Origin: Bacteroidaceae bacterium
GTDB lineage: Bacteria > Bacteroidota > Bacteroidia > Bacteroidales > Bacteroidaceae
Length of the DNA: 33,967 bases
Assembly (NCBI GenBank): GCA_016280855.1
Contig: JAEEHP010000228.1
Coordinates: 1 to 33,967, forward strand
Reading direction: 5' to 3'
The notes under the pieces: model-generated
What the model saw: the letters and a program-made list of their open reading frames with translations, nothing else
Database searches by the model: none
What the model was told of the DNA's origin: nothing
Made by a program: the position numbers and the translations under genes
Shown: positions 7,597-16,608 of the stretch, in pieces
How the letters are laid out: each line of letters starts with the position of its first letter
Numbering within the stretch: the stretch's first letter is position 1

Positions 7597-8769
7597 CTAC
7601 AAGAACTTGATTTTACGGCGTATGGCTAAGCAGTTGAAGTAGGACACGAGGACGAACAGGGCAAATCCTACGAGGAAGGTGTTGTTGACGGCTCCTTCGC
7701 TCAACGTCGGGAACACTTGCCACAGGCGTTCGAGATACAGGCTGCGCAACCAGAAAACGATGGCAAAGGCCAGCACGAGGACGAGGGCATTGATGCCGAT
7801 GGTGAGGAGCTGATAGGGCAACGAAATACGGGCAGGCGAATAGCCGATGAGTCGCAGGTTCTGCAGTTTCTCGGCGTTCTTCTGTACAAGAAGGAAGATG
7901 CTGAGCATGAGGATGTAGAACGACAACGCGCTGATGAGCAAGCCTACAGCCATGACGATGGCGGCGACGACCTTGAGGAAATAGGTGGCACGTCCGGCTT
8001 CGAGGCTGTTGTCCTCAAGCTCGTAGCCGTGATCCTGCATGAAGGTGGCGATGGCATCGTCGGCAGGATTCTTGACCTCGACGATGAGTCGCGTAGGTTC
8101 GGCACTGGCGTTAGGAGCCAACTCGGCATTGGTCTTTTGCATGAAGGCCTCAGGCACAAGGACGGTGTTCAGCCGTGTGGAGAAGCCCACGACGCGACCT
8201 TTGAGGGCGAGCTCTCTCCCACCCTCTCCACGAAGGCGGACGTCCAGCTGCACCATCGAGACGACGCCCTCGGAGAGCTTAGGCAGGTTCTTGGTCTGTG
8301 CGAAACCGAAGTTGTAGATGGCAAGATAGGAGCGCGGCAGGATGATAGGCACCTCGCCGTCGCTCGTGGCAGGCCAATGGGTATCAACGAAATCATCGGG
8401 CACGCTCTCGAAGAACATATCGGTGCCCATGCCCAAGCCGCCCATGGAGATCGAGCCATAGACCTGATACTGCGAGGCTGTGAACTTGCCTACCCGTTGC
8501 GTGAAGTCCTGCGTCTCGATCTCGCGGATGTCGGCATCGGTGAAGGTCTGCGCCCTGCCGCCCAACGCGTCGGTGGCAGCAATATGCTTGGATACAATGA
8601 TATATGTGTTCTTCATCACGCTGTCCTCACCCGTGAAGGCAGGAACGATGTCCTCGTAGAACTGCAAGGACAGCAACACGATGACCATGCCCAGGAGGTT
8701 GGCGAAGAAGAAGCCTGCGAGCTGACTGAAGCTCAGATGGCGTCGAAGGAGTTTCCAGATGAGTTTCAT
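7597..8769 (-). CDS. ABC transporter permease, FtsX/MacB-like
   Basis: 390 residues with the four-helix layout of FtsX-type permeases. One N-terminal helix (about 15-37, LAGFFFANLLGMVIVLLSL) is followed by a large extracytoplasmic domain (about 40-260, including VGKFTASQYQVYGSISMGGL). Three C-terminal helices follow: AAIVMAVGLLISALSFYILM, ITIGINALVLVLAFAIVFWL-like, and FLVGFALFVLVSYFNCLAI. The basic cytoplasmic tail ends RRKIKFL. Such permeases work with an ATPase in mechanotransmission or lipoprotein release rather than classical import. The start overlaps the ATPase stop by 4 bp (ATGA), so the two form one transporter. The substrate is unknown. Confidence 0.85.
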   Translation of the reverse strand: MKLIWKLLRRHLSFSQLAGFFFANLLGMVIVLLSLQFYEDIVPAFTGEDSVMKNTYIIVSKHIAATDALGGRAQTFTDADIREIETQDFTQRVGKFTASQYQVYGSISMGGLGMGTDMFFESVPDDFVDTHWPATSDGEVPIILPRSYLAIYNFGFAQTKNLPKLSEGVVSMVQLDVRLRGEGGRELALKGRVVGFSTRLNTVLVPEAFMQKTNAELAPNASAEPTRLIVEVKNPADDAIATFMQDHGYELEDNSLEAGRATYFLKVVAAIVMAVGLLISALSFYILMLSIFLLVQKNAEKLQNLRLIGYSPARISLPYQLLTIGINALVLVLAFAIVFWLRSLYLERLWQVFPTLSEGAVNNTFLVGFALFVLVSYFNCLAIRRKIKFL

Positions 8770-9410
8770 AGCTTAAAGACTTTTTCGTAAGGAAGATCCA
8801 TGTGATGACCGATGCTGGTGATGACGACTCCGGCTCCCTGACGTCGGGCCTCGTCCATCATCAGTTGTCCCATGATGCGGCTGTTGTCGCTGTCGAGGTG
8901 GCTGACGGGCTCGTCGGCAAGCAGGAAGTCGAAGGGCTGACAGAGGGCACGGATAAGTGCTACGCGCTGCTGCTGCCCAAAGCTCATCTGCGCCAGGCGT
9001 GTGTCGCGTTTGTCAGCGATGCCGAGGGCTTCGAAGTAAGCCATGATGTCGGCATCGGACTTGAAGGCTGTGAGCTGGTTCTTGATCTGCACGTTCTCCC
9101 AAGCGGTGAGCTCGGGGAAGAGGCGCAGCTCCTGGAACATGGTGCTGAGCGAATGCTGACGCAATGCTGTCCAATCGCCACTACGCAGCGAACGAATGTC
9201 GGATCCGTCGAAAGCCATTGTGCCGTCGTAGTCATCGCGATAGCCGATGAGATAGCTGCAAAGCGACGACTTGCCCGTGCCCGAAGCAGCTTCGATGAGA
9301 TAGAGATGTCCGCGCTCGAAGGTGACATCCTGCTGCCAGATATCCGAATGGATGTCTGTGCGCTGGCGGAAAACGCGCGGAAGGGTGTTATGGAGGGAAA
9401 TGGTGTTCAA
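8766..9410 (-). CDS. ABC transporter ATP-binding protein (LolD/MacB-like), start uncertain
   Basis: The ATPase partner of the permease encoded directly downstream. Walker A is AASGTGKSS, the signature is MSFGQQQRVALIRAL, Walker B with the catalytic Glu is FDFLLADEPVSHLD, and the H-loop is ITSIGHHMD. The family normally begins shortly before SLHNTLPRVF. Here no ATG precedes that segment: candidates are TTG at 9410, ATT at 9401 or a TTG at 9494, and the last would translate part of a 7/8-bp tandem repeat as N-terminal STRQLVNSSTCQLVNFQLS. I prefer 9410. The repeat appears to have overwritten the original start and leader, so expression strength is doubtful. Confidence 0.8.
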   Translation of the reverse strand: MNTISLHNTLPRVFRQRTDIHSDIWQQDVTFERGHLYLIEAASGTGKSSLCSYLIGYRDDYDGTMAFDGSDIRSLRSGDWTALRQHSLSTMFQELRLFPELTAWENVQIKNQLTAFKSDADIMAYFEALGIADKRDTRLAQMSFGQQQRVALIRALCQPFDFLLADEPVSHLDSDNSRIMGQLMMDEARRQGAGVVITSIGHHMDLPYEKVFKL

Positions 9411-9579
9411 AGTTGAAAGTTGAAAGTTGAGAGTTGAAAGTTGAAAGTTGACGAGTTGACAAGTTGACGAGTTGACGAGTTGACGAGTTGACAAGTTGAC
9501 GAGTTGACAAGTTGACGAGTTGACAAGTTGACGAGTTGAGAGTTGAGAGTTGAGAGTTGAAAGTTGAGAGTTGAAAGTT
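9408..9579. repeat. Heptamer/octamer tandem repeat (RAGTTGA / RAGTTGAC)
   Basis: About 170 bp of degenerate short repeats. The two flanks are 7-bp units (AAAGTTG, GAGTTGA) and the centre is about eleven 8-bp units alternating GAGTTGAC and AAGTTGAC. It fills the whole gap between the stop of the DUF4836 gene and the ABC ATPase gene and runs into the start of the latter. Neither unit length is a multiple of three. Direct copies without spacers exclude CRISPR. Confidence 0.9.
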
Positions 9580-9600
9580 ACTTGGGACGTGATGAAGGAG

Positions 9601-11049
9601 TTAGAGACCGAGGAGGGTGCGGAGGATGTTGGTGGTGTCGGAGGCGTTGAGGGTGAAAGTGAACTCGCCAGCCTCGTCCATCCTCACATCCAGGCGGTTG
9701 AGGTCGGGATAGCGTTTTGTCCAGACGGAGAGGGGTTCGAGGGGAATCGACGCGAGGTTCAAGGTGGCGAAGAAGCGAGCGCCTCTGATGTCGTCGAGTT
9801 GCTGGCGAAGATAAGCGTTGCCCTCCGTGGTGAGGCCGCGCTCGCTGCCCAGGTAGAAGGTCTTGTCCTGTACGCCCAGATAGATAGGCGACAACGAGTA
9901 TTTCACGACGTATTCCGTGGCGCTGAGCGCCTGCACATCCATGAAAGCGTTGCCCCACGACGAGGCGCCGCTGAGGAAATCGGTGTTAGCGACTTGTGCC
10001 GTCAGACGAGCGTTCTTGAAGTCGAAATCGAAACGTATGTCCGAGGGCGATGCTTTAGATGATATGAATTCAACGGCCACGTCGCCGTCGATGGCTTGTA
10101 TGATGCGGTCGGCATCCACGATGAGGTTGATCGTGAACAAGGCCGTGCGCACTTTAGGTTGAGCGCGCAAGAATTTCAGCAACTCGTCGCCTTTCGTGTT
10201 GACAGCCAGCCAAATGGCGTTGTCGGCATGAGCATTCTTCGTCAGCTCGCCTGAGAGGGGTCGCATGATAGCGTTCAACTTCTTCAGCTCAGCCTGCACG
10301 TCCTCGTTGTCGGAAACGATGTCTATGTCCACCTCGAGTTCGTTGTCGTCGGCGTCCATCGTCATGCGGTATAAGCCCTGCGACGAAGATTTAAGTTTGA
10401 TCGAGGACAAAGCACCAAGCACATCATCGGGCATGAGTTCAGGCCTCACAGCCGCCACGAGCGGCTCGTCCTTCGTGCCTAATAACTTGTACAGTTCCGT
10501 ACCCTGGGCGCTCTCATCCTTATCCTGTTTCATCAGCTGGGCAATGACGGTTCGCAGCTGGTCCTGTGCTGCGCCTACGGCCGGTCCCATGGCCAGCGCC
10601 TTGTCGTCGTCGAAGGCCATGAGCCATTGCTGCTCCACCACGACCCACGAGAGGCCGCGCTGACGGGTTACCTCAGAGGCATGACCATTGGCAGCCAGGT
10701 TCTTGCACCACGTCGTGAGAGCATCTTCGTCAGCCACGGCAGCCAGGAGACCGAAGTTGCCGTCCATAGCAGCAAAAGCGTAGGCGGGTTGCGAGAGGTC
10801 GAACCCGATGTCGGTACGCTTCTCTTCGGGCAGCGAATAACGTTGGAAGAGCTGCGCCGTCTCTTCGTCCGTGAGGCGGGCTTTGTCGAGTACGGCTTTA
10901 ATGTCCACGCGTGCCAACGCCTGCGCATCCTTCGGCAGGGCATTGATGTAAGACGAGGAGCCGCGAAGGAGGAAGAGGGTGATGGCGGTGATCAAGGCGG
11001 TGACGATGATGAGTCCGCCAAGAAGGATGAGAACTTTCTTTTTGTTCAT
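9601..11049 (-). CDS. DUF4836-family membrane-anchored protein
   Basis: 482 residues with an N-terminal transmembrane anchor (VLILLGGLIIVTALITAITL) and a long extracytoplasmic part that starts SSYINALPKDAQALARVDIK. The YI..LPK.A..L..VD opening, the FDLSQPAYAFAAMDGNFGLL segment and the repeated beta-strand pattern are those of DUF4836, a Bacteroidota family of unknown function. There is no lipobox cysteine. The gene overlaps rsmE by 4 bp and is followed only by the tandem repeat before the ABC transporter pair. A cell-envelope role is inferred from topology and from the neighbouring transporter. Confidence 0.75.
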   Translation of the reverse strand: MNKKKVLILLGGLIIVTALITAITLFLLRGSSSYINALPKDAQALARVDIKAVLDKARLTDEETAQLFQRYSLPEEKRTDIGFDLSQPAYAFAAMDGNFGLLAAVADEDALTTWCKNLAANGHASEVTRQRGLSWVVVEQQWLMAFDDDKALAMGPAVGAAQDQLRTVIAQLMKQDKDESAQGTELYKLLGTKDEPLVAAVRPELMPDDVLGALSSIKLKSSSQGLYRMTMDADDNELEVDIDIVSDNEDVQAELKKLNAIMRPLSGELTKNAHADNAIWLAVNTKGDELLKFLRAQPKVRTALFTINLIVDADRIIQAIDGDVAVEFISSKASPSDIRFDFDFKNARLTAQVANTDFLSGASSWGNAFMDVQALSATEYVVKYSLSPIYLGVQDKTFYLGSERGLTTEGNAYLRQQLDDIRGARFFATLNLASIPLEPLSVWTKRYPDLNRLDVRMDEAGEFTFTLNASDTTNILRTLLGL

Positions 11050-11774
11050 GGAGCGAGGAATGACGATGAGGTATTACGGATGCGCATCATGTGAACCGCC
11101 ACGAGGGCTGCCGTCTCTGTGCGCAAGCGGCTGGTGCCGAGGGAGACGGATCGGAAGCCAGCAGCCTCGGCCTCACGGACTTCGTCGATGCTGAAATCGC
11201 CTTCGGGACCGATGAGGACGAGGGCAGGGGTACAAGGGGCGAGGAGGTCGAGGAGGAAGGGCTTTTCGCCTTCGTAGCAATGGGCAATGAAGCGCTGGGC
11301 GGGAAGGTCGGGTCGAGTGATGAACTTGTGGAAGGGTGTCATCTCGTCGAGCTGTGGCAGCCACGCCTTGTGGCTCTGCTTCATGGCCGAGACGATGATC
11401 TTCTCGAGGCGTTCGTTCTTCACGACACGACGTTCCGAGAAGCGGCAGTCGAGCAGCGTGAGGCGGTCGAAGCCGATTTCCGTGGCTTTCTCGACGAACC
11501 ATTCCATGCGATCCATGTTCTTCGTAGGCGCCACGGCAATGTGTATCTTCCCCGTCCATTCGGGTTGCTGCGGCACGCTCTCGAGAATGCGGTAGCGACA
11601 ATGATGGTTATCGGCTTCGGTGATGACGGCACGATGGAAGGCACCTTTGCCATCCATCAGATGGAGCTCGTCGCCCATGCCGAGTCGCAGCACACGCAGG
11701 GCGTGCTGTGCTTCGTCCTGTGGCAGTTGCCCAGCCTCGGGCGTAGGTGTATAAAAGAAGCGTAGCTCTTTCAT
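11046..11774 (-). CDS. rsmE: 16S rRNA (uracil1498-N3)-methyltransferase
   Basis: 242 residues, the normal length. RsmE methylates N3 of U1498 in 16S rRNA of the 30S subunit using S-adenosylmethionine. The N-terminal PUA-like part (FFYTPTPEAGQLPQDEAQHA, LRVLRLGMGDELHLMDGKG) precedes a SPOUT methyltransferase domain with the family signatures ATEIGFDRLTLL, SERRVVKNERLEKIIVSAMKQ-type AMKQSHKAWLP, LIGPEGDFSIDEVREAEAAG and SLGTSRLRTETAALVA, the last two forming the trefoil knot. It overlaps both neighbours by 4 bp (ATGA-type), so it is translated as part of a tightly coupled operon. Confidence 0.95.
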   Translation of the reverse strand: MKELRFFYTPTPEAGQLPQDEAQHALRVLRLGMGDELHLMDGKGAFHRAVITEADNHHCRYRILESVPQQPEWTGKIHIAVAPTKNMDRMEWFVEKATEIGFDRLTLLDCRFSERRVVKNERLEKIIVSAMKQSHKAWLPQLDEMTPFHKFITRPDLPAQRFIAHCYEGEKPFLLDLLAPCTPALVLIGPEGDFSIDEVREAEAAGFRSVSLGTSRLRTETAALVAVHMMRIRNTSSSFLAP

Positions 11775-12334
11775 TCCGCAGGGCGTTTGGCCAGTTCATC
11801 ACGCAGTCGCGACGCCGCCTCGTAGTTCTCGCTTTCGACGGCGTGCTGCAACGCTTCCTCCAGCATCTGACGCGTGAGCATGTTGATGTTGATGGCAAAG
11901 GCATTCTCGCCCGTCTTGTGCATATACTGGGCTTCGAGCAGTTCTTCCTCGATCATGAGCGAACACCTGGCAGCGGTGGCCAGGACGATGCCGTCGGTAG
12001 CGGGACAAAACTCCAGCGTTTTCTCCTCACCCTCGCGTTCGGCATAGATCTGACAGTAGAAGTTGCCTTCCTTGATAGCAGTCAGCACGACACGAGTCAG
12101 ATGAACGTCGAACTTGTTCATCATGAGTATGGCGGCATCGGGAATGGTGGTCGCCACCGGCATCGGCAGCTGCACCTTGGTGCGCATCATCAGGGTCACA
12201 GCGCGTTTGGTGGACATCATCATGGGCAGTATGCGTTCGCCGTCCTTCTCCTTGAGAAGCACCATCGAGCGATCGGGATCCGAAGGGGTCCCGGCTACGG
12301 CATAAATTTGCAATTCTATCAACTTCTTGTCCAT
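11771..12334 (-). CDS. Bifunctional nuclease (DUF151) family protein with UVR motif
   Basis: 187 residues from the ATG at 12334 (MDKKLIELQIYAVAGTPSDP); the longer open frame to 12481 reads into the neighbouring transporter gene out of frame and is not needed. Residues about 1-130 match the bifunctional nuclease domain: RSMVLLKEKDGERILPMMMS, then LPMPVATTIPDAAILMMNKF and DGIVLATAARCSLMIEEEL. The C-terminal 30 residues form a UvrB/UvrC-type motif (LEEALQHAVESENYEAASRL). In Bacteroidota this fusion is common and lies next to a nucleoside transporter gene, as here. DNase/RNase activity is family knowledge from plants; it is not evident from this sequence alone. Confidence 0.85.
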   Translation of the reverse strand: MDKKLIELQIYAVAGTPSDPDRSMVLLKEKDGERILPMMMSTKRAVTLMMRTKVQLPMPVATTIPDAAILMMNKFDVHLTRVVLTAIKEGNFYCQIYAEREGEEKTLEFCPATDGIVLATAARCSLMIEEELLEAQYMHKTGENAFAININMLTRQMLEEALQHAVESENYEAASRLRDELAKRPAE

Positions 12335-12350
12335 AGGGATGAGGAAACGT

Positions 12351-13640
12351 TTAATGAGTGATGGCCGAGGCATCGGGCTTCTTGCCGTCCTTGAAGAAGA
12401 TGGCAAAGAGCACGAACACGACGAGGGCGTAGGCGGCGAAGATGAACCAGCAGGTCTGCCATCCGGCGATGGTTTCAGCACCCGTAGCGCCAGCTTCCTG
12501 CGGGTAGAAGACGTAGTGGTTGATGATCTGCTGGGCGACGATGGTGCCGATGAAGGCGCCGAGGCCGTTGGTCATCATCATGAACAAACCCTGAGCGCTC
12601 GAACGGATGCTTTCGTCGGTCTCCTGGTTCACGAACAGCGAGCCGCTGATGTTGAAGAAGTCGAAGGCCACGCCATAGACGATCATCGAGAGGATGAACA
12701 GCCACACGCCGCCTCCAGGATTGCCGAGGCCGAAGAAGCCGAAGCGCAGCACCCATGCCATAAGGGCGATGAGCACCACTTTCTTGATGCCGAAGCGCGA
12801 GAGGAAGAAGGGGATGAGCAGGATGCAGAGCGTCTCGCTCATCTGCGACAACGAGATGAGGATGTTGGCGTGCTGCACGCCGAAGGTGCTCTGGTATTCC
12901 TCGATGGCGCCGAAGCTCGTGATGAATGGATTAGCGAAGCCGTTGGTGATCTGCAGGCACACGCCAAGCAACATGGCGAAGATGAAGAACATCGCCATGC
13001 GAGGGTTCAAGAATAACTTGAACGCGTTCAAGCCAAGTGCCTCGAAGAGAGACTTCTTAGCACCACCCTTCTCGATTCGCATGCGAGGCATCGTCAGGGA
13101 ATAGGCCGCCATGACCAAACTCAAGCAACCGCTCACCATCCACTGTCCAGGAGTGGCCTGCAAGCCACAGAGATCCACGACCCACATGGTGACAATGAAG
13201 CCCACGGTGCCCCACACACGGATGGGTGGGAAGGATTTCACGGAGTCGTAACCAGCGCCTTCCAAGGCTGCGTAAGCCACAGAATAGCCCAGTGCGATGG
13301 TTGGCATGAAGAAGGCCACTGACATGGAATACAACGCAAACAGCGGTGCGAACTGAACGCCGTCGCCAGCGCTATAGGCGTAGGCCGAAGCGCCGATCAT
13401 GAACAAGCCGGCAAGCGCATGGCAGAGGCTCAGCACCTTCTGGCCTTCAATCCAACGGTCGGCAACGATGCCCATCAGCGCAGGCATGAAAATCGACACG
13501 ATGCCCTGCACGGAATAGAACCAGCCGATGTTCGAAGCGAGGCCCACGCCTGCCAAATAGGTTCCCATGGACGTCAGATAGGCGCCCCACACAGCAAACT
13601 CAATGAAATTGAGAATGGTCAGTCTAATTTTGAGGTTCAT
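12351..13640 (-). CDS. Nucleoside:H+ symporter, NupG-like MFS transporter
   Basis: 429 residues, about twelve transmembrane helices, opening with MNLKIRLTILNFIEFAVWGA. The family signature RVWGTVGFI follows helix 4 (SVKSFPPIRVWGTVGFIVTM), as in the nucleoside/H+ symporters NupG and XapB. Other typical stretches are FAPLFALYSMSVAFFMPTIA and MSETLCILLIPFFLSRFGIK. It would import nucleosides across the inner membrane. It lies 16 bp upstream of the bifunctional-nuclease gene and is the first gene of the long minus-strand operon. A -7-like TATTTTTG stands about 50 bp upstream. Confidence 0.88.
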   Translation of the reverse strand: MNLKIRLTILNFIEFAVWGAYLTSMGTYLAGVGLASNIGWFYSVQGIVSIFMPALMGIVADRWIEGQKVLSLCHALAGLFMIGASAYAYSAGDGVQFAPLFALYSMSVAFFMPTIALGYSVAYAALEGAGYDSVKSFPPIRVWGTVGFIVTMWVVDLCGLQATPGQWMVSGCLSLVMAAYSLTMPRMRIEKGGAKKSLFEALGLNAFKLFLNPRMAMFFIFAMLLGVCLQITNGFANPFITSFGAIEEYQSTFGVQHANILISLSQMSETLCILLIPFFLSRFGIKKVVLIALMAWVLRFGFFGLGNPGGGVWLFILSMIVYGVAFDFFNISGSLFVNQETDESIRSSAQGLFMMMTNGLGAFIGTIVAQQIINHYVFYPQEAGATGAETIAGWQTCWFIFAAYALVVFVLFAIFFKDGKKPDASAITH

Positions 13641-13690
13641 TTTGTATCTTTTTTGAGTGATTACAGCTTCCTAATGGTCAATTCACGCGG

Positions 13691-13698
13691 CAAAAATA
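13691..13698 (-). promoter_or_regulatory. Candidate -7 box for the nucleoside-transporter operon
   Basis: Minus-strand TATTTTTG fits TAnnTTTG and lies about 50 nt before the ATG at 13640. I see no good TTTG at the expected -33 distance, so the call is weak. Confidence 0.35.
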
Positions 13699-13740
13699 CA
13701 AAATTCTCACCAATCATGCTATCATTCCAGCATATTTTTA

Positions 13741-13748
13741 TACTTTTG
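13741..13748 (+). promoter_or_regulatory. Candidate -7 box for the GH16 gene
   Basis: TACTTTTG fits the Bacteroidota -7 consensus and sits 23 nt before the ATG at 13772, implying a leader of about 17 nt. The -33 element is not clear. It lies back to back with the candidate promoter of the minus-strand transporter operon. Confidence 0.5.
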
Positions 13749-13771
13749 TCACGAAATAAAACAAGACTTCA

Positions 13772-14680
13772 ATGAAAAAGCACCTTCTCATCGTGGCCGT
13801 GGGGCTCATCATGACCCTCGCCGCAACGGCACAGACACGCGACAACCTGCACCTCGTATGGCAGGACGAATTCAACTACACGGGAGCTCCGGACTCAACG
13901 AAATGGCAGTTTGAGCACGGCTTCGTGCGCAATCAGGAGCTGCAGTGGTACCAACCCCAGAACGCCCTCGTCCGCGACGGCGTGCTGCAGATCACAGGTC
14001 GCCACGAACAGGTAGAAAATCCCCGCTACGACCCACAGAGCCGCAATTGGCAGCGCAACCGCCGGACGGCGGAGTTCACCAGTTCCTGCATCGAGAGCCG
14101 CGGACGCTTCACCTTCCGCTACGGCCGTCTCGAAGTACGTGCGCGCATTCCTATTGCTTCTGGCTCGTGGCCCGCCATCTGGACGCTGGGCAACCGATGG
14201 GGATGGCCGGCATGCGGCGAGGTCGATGTGATGGAGTTCTACAGGGTGCCGGCACGTGAGCTGAACATCCACCACCAGACGGAGAACCACGGCCGCACGG
14301 AACCCATCGTGCTGGCCAACGCCTGTTGGAAGGGCGACAACGAGCGCGATGCCTGGGACAGCGCACGCCTGCCACTCTCCCACTTCACCGACCGCGACCC
14401 CGACTGGGCTTCAAAGTTCCACGTATGGCGCATGGATTGGACGCCAGAAGCGATCTGCCTCTACCTCGACGACGAATTGATGAACGAGATTCCGACGGCA
14501 CAGGCCGCCCATGGCGGAGGTTTCCACCACGACATCAATCCGTTCGCCAACGACGAGCCGGGCTTCGGGCAGTATGTACTGCTGAACCTCGCCATCGGAG
14601 CCTGTGGCGGAGAGCCCGACATCAGCGCCTTCCCGATGGTCTATGAGGTGGACTACGTAAGGGTTTATCAGAACAAATAA
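13772..14680 (+). CDS. Secreted glycoside hydrolase family 16 beta-glucanase
   Basis: 302 residues with a signal peptide (MKKHLLIVAVGLIMTLAATA) and one GH16 domain. The catalytic motif ExDxxE reads GEVDVMEF, with Glu150 as likely nucleophile, Asp152 and Glu155 as acid/base. Other family landmarks are LVWQDEF at the start, YGRLEVRARIP, the substrate-cleft SGSWPAIWTLG, the stretch FHVWRMDWTPEAICLYLDDE, and the end VYEVDYVRVYQ. This is the pattern of laminarinase/lichenase-type enzymes that cut beta-1,3 or mixed beta-1,3-1,4 glucans. No carbohydrate-binding module and no SusCD pair is nearby, so it is a stand-alone enzyme. Its stop is 23 bp from the convergent receptor gene. Confidence 0.92.
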   Translation: MKKHLLIVAVGLIMTLAATAQTRDNLHLVWQDEFNYTGAPDSTKWQFEHGFVRNQELQWYQPQNALVRDGVLQITGRHEQVENPRYDPQSRNWQRNRRTAEFTSSCIESRGRFTFRYGRLEVRARIPIASGSWPAIWTLGNRWGWPACGEVDVMEFYRVPARELNIHHQTENHGRTEPIVLANACWKGDNERDAWDSARLPLSHFTDRDPDWASKFHVWRMDWTPEAICLYLDDELMNEIPTAQAAHGGGFHHDINPFANDEPGFGQYVLLNLAIGACGGEPDISAFPMVYEVDYVRVYQNK

Positions 14681-14703
14681 AAGGATTCGCCCGCGAAGAG
14701 GAA

Positions 14704-16608
14704 TCAGAAGGTGACGTGCACGCCCGCCATCACCGTTGCCTTGGGCATGGGGAAGCCCTCGTTGATCTCGCAGCGCTGCGCCAGCAGGTTCTCGCCACGC
14801 GCCCACAGCTTCAACTGAGGCAACACACGATAGGCTAAGCCGATATTGAGCAGCGCCACGTTCTCCTTAGCTTCCGTCTGAACGTTCGTGCAAAGGCCTG
14901 CAAGGTACTGGAAGCCAGCGTTTGCCTCAAAACCTGCTACGCGATACTGCGCACCCAGATAGCCCTTGTATTCAGGTGCTGCGAGGACGGCTTCCTGCGT
15001 GTGGAGGAAGCTGTGGTTCGTGCTCAAATGCCAATGGCTGTTGATGCGGTAGGCCGCTTCGAATTCTGCGCCGAAATGCTCCGTTTCGCCTGTGTTGTAG
15101 TTGGCTGCACGTCCCAGAGCCTGCACCATCGTCGAGGCAATGAGATTGTCGGCCTTGAGGTAGAAGAAGTTGAAGCCGTAGGTGAACTGTCCGTTCCAGG
15201 GACGGTGCTTCCACGCCAGTTCGTAGTTCCACAGGCGCTCGGGCTCGAGGTCGGGATTGGCGATGCCATAGAGATACATCTCCTTCAGGTTAGGCACGCG
15301 GAAGCCCTTACCCACGGACAGCTTCAGGTCGGCATCGCTGAGCGGACGGAACACGAAACCGCCCTGTGGAATCCACTCGCCGCCTGCCTCGGAATGATGG
15401 TCGTAGCGCACGCCTGCCTCAACCGTCCACCATGGCATAATATCCTGACGCATATCCACATAGCCTGCCACTTCCGTGAGGTTCTTATCCAGCGGATAGT
15501 GCATGTTCTGCTCCATCTTGCGGTTGAGCGGCTCGTTGGTGTTGATATCGGCATTCCAGCATTCGCCATGGATGTTCTGATAGTCGAAGCCCACAGTCGT
15601 CCAGTTGCCTCGCCACAGGCCAAAGCCCTGGTGAATGCTGATGCCCGTCAGGGCATCCTTCGAGCGGAAGAGGAAATCGCGAGCGGCAGCGTCGGCTGTG
15701 TGGCCATCATTGATCTTATGGCGTCCGAAGTTGTGATAGACGCTGACGCTGCCTGCGGTCTTAGCATAATGGTTGTCGGCTACGGCCTCGACGACACCGC
15801 GGTTGATCCACTGACGGGCATCGAGCAAGGGAGCGCTCGTAGGACCTGGGTTGGAGGCGGCAAAATGAGTCATGTTGAACGTTGCCCAAGCACTCCAATG
15901 CGCTGAGAAATCGAAGCCTACCTTGGCCAGACCGCCGTACTGGTAGAAACCCATGTTGTCGCGATGGTTGTCGCTGCGTTGGTAGTTGACCGCCACATCA
16001 CTGAAGAACCTTCCCGCACGCACGCTGTTGTGCGCCTCCGCCTGCAGAGACTTATAGGAACCGCCGCCCACGCTGACGTCCGTGCGCACGCCGTCGGCCT
16101 TGGATTGGTTGGTGATGATGTTGACCACGCCGCCCATGGCATTCGAGCCATAGAGCAACGACGAGGGTCCACGCACCACCTCGATGCGCTCAGCCACCAT
16201 CGTCTGATAGGCATCGGCGATGGAATGGCCGAAGATGCTCTGGTACTGAGGATGGCCGTCCACGAGCACCATCACCTGTCCCGTGCCGGACGACATGCCG
16301 CGAACACTGATGCCGCCTGCTGCACCGCCGCTGACACCATAGCCCATCACACCACGCTGGGTGACGAGCACATTGGGTACCAATTCGGACAGCGTAGGCA
16401 GCACGCTGATGCGCTCCAGCTGCGTGAGCTGCGTGTTGGTGAGGGTGGTCACGGTGGGCAGGATGGCCTGCTCTGCGACGGCTGTGCGAGTGCCAGTGAC
16501 GACGATGTCGTGCAGGACGCTGTCGGTCATTTCATCTTCTGCACAGACGGCGAGGGGGAGCACGAAGAGCAGACTGGCGAAGAGGACTGAACGGAAGGGA
16601 TTAAACAT
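14704..16608 (-). CDS. TonB-dependent receptor, BtuB/CirA-like
   Basis: 634 residues from the ATG at 16608, which gives the signal peptide MFNPFRSVLFASLLFVLPLA; the open frame upstream to 16737 has no support. The TonB-box-like segment DSVLHDIVVTGTR precedes a plug domain (about 50-165) with LPTLSELVPNVLVTQRG, VLVDGHPQYQSIFG and RIEVVRGPSSLLYGSNAMGG. The barrel ends in ATVMAGVHVTF with the C-terminal Phe. It lacks the carboxypeptidase-like N-terminal domain of SusC-type receptors, which suggests a siderophore, haem or cobalamin-class ligand. I see no cobalamin riboswitch upstream, since the leader is only about 55 nt. Confidence 0.9.
   Translation of the reverse strand: MFNPFRSVLFASLLFVLPLAVCAEDEMTDSVLHDIVVTGTRTAVAEQAILPTVTTLTNTQLTQLERISVLPTLSELVPNVLVTQRGVMGYGVSGGAAGGISVRGMSSGTGQVMVLVDGHPQYQSIFGHSIADAYQTMVAERIEVVRGPSSLLYGSNAMGGVVNIITNQSKADGVRTDVSVGGGSYKSLQAEAHNSVRAGRFFSDVAVNYQRSDNHRDNMGFYQYGGLAKVGFDFSAHWSAWATFNMTHFAASNPGPTSAPLLDARQWINRGVVEAVADNHYAKTAGSVSVYHNFGRHKINDGHTADAAARDFLFRSKDALTGISIHQGFGLWRGNWTTVGFDYQNIHGECWNADINTNEPLNRKMEQNMHYPLDKNLTEVAGYVDMRQDIMPWWTVEAGVRYDHHSEAGGEWIPQGGFVFRPLSDADLKLSVGKGFRVPNLKEMYLYGIANPDLEPERLWNYELAWKHRPWNGQFTYGFNFFYLKADNLIASTMVQALGRAANYNTGETEHFGAEFEAAYRINSHWHLSTNHSFLHTQEAVLAAPEYKGYLGAQYRVAGFEANAGFQYLAGLCTNVQTEAKENVALLNIGLAYRVLPQLKLWARGENLLAQRCEINEGFPMPKATVMAGVHVTF

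Noticed and set aside
6535..8790. Long plus-strand open frames antisense to the kinase/RapZ and permease genes
   Set aside because: No recognisable domains; they mirror the third-position bias of the real minus-strand genes.
9408..9579. CRISPR-like repeat array
   Set aside because: Units are 7-8 bp, contiguous, without spacers, and no cas gene is present.
14681..14703. Terminator between the convergent GH16 and receptor genes
   Set aside because: Only a 4-5-bp TTCGC/GCGAA stem without T run; too weak to call.
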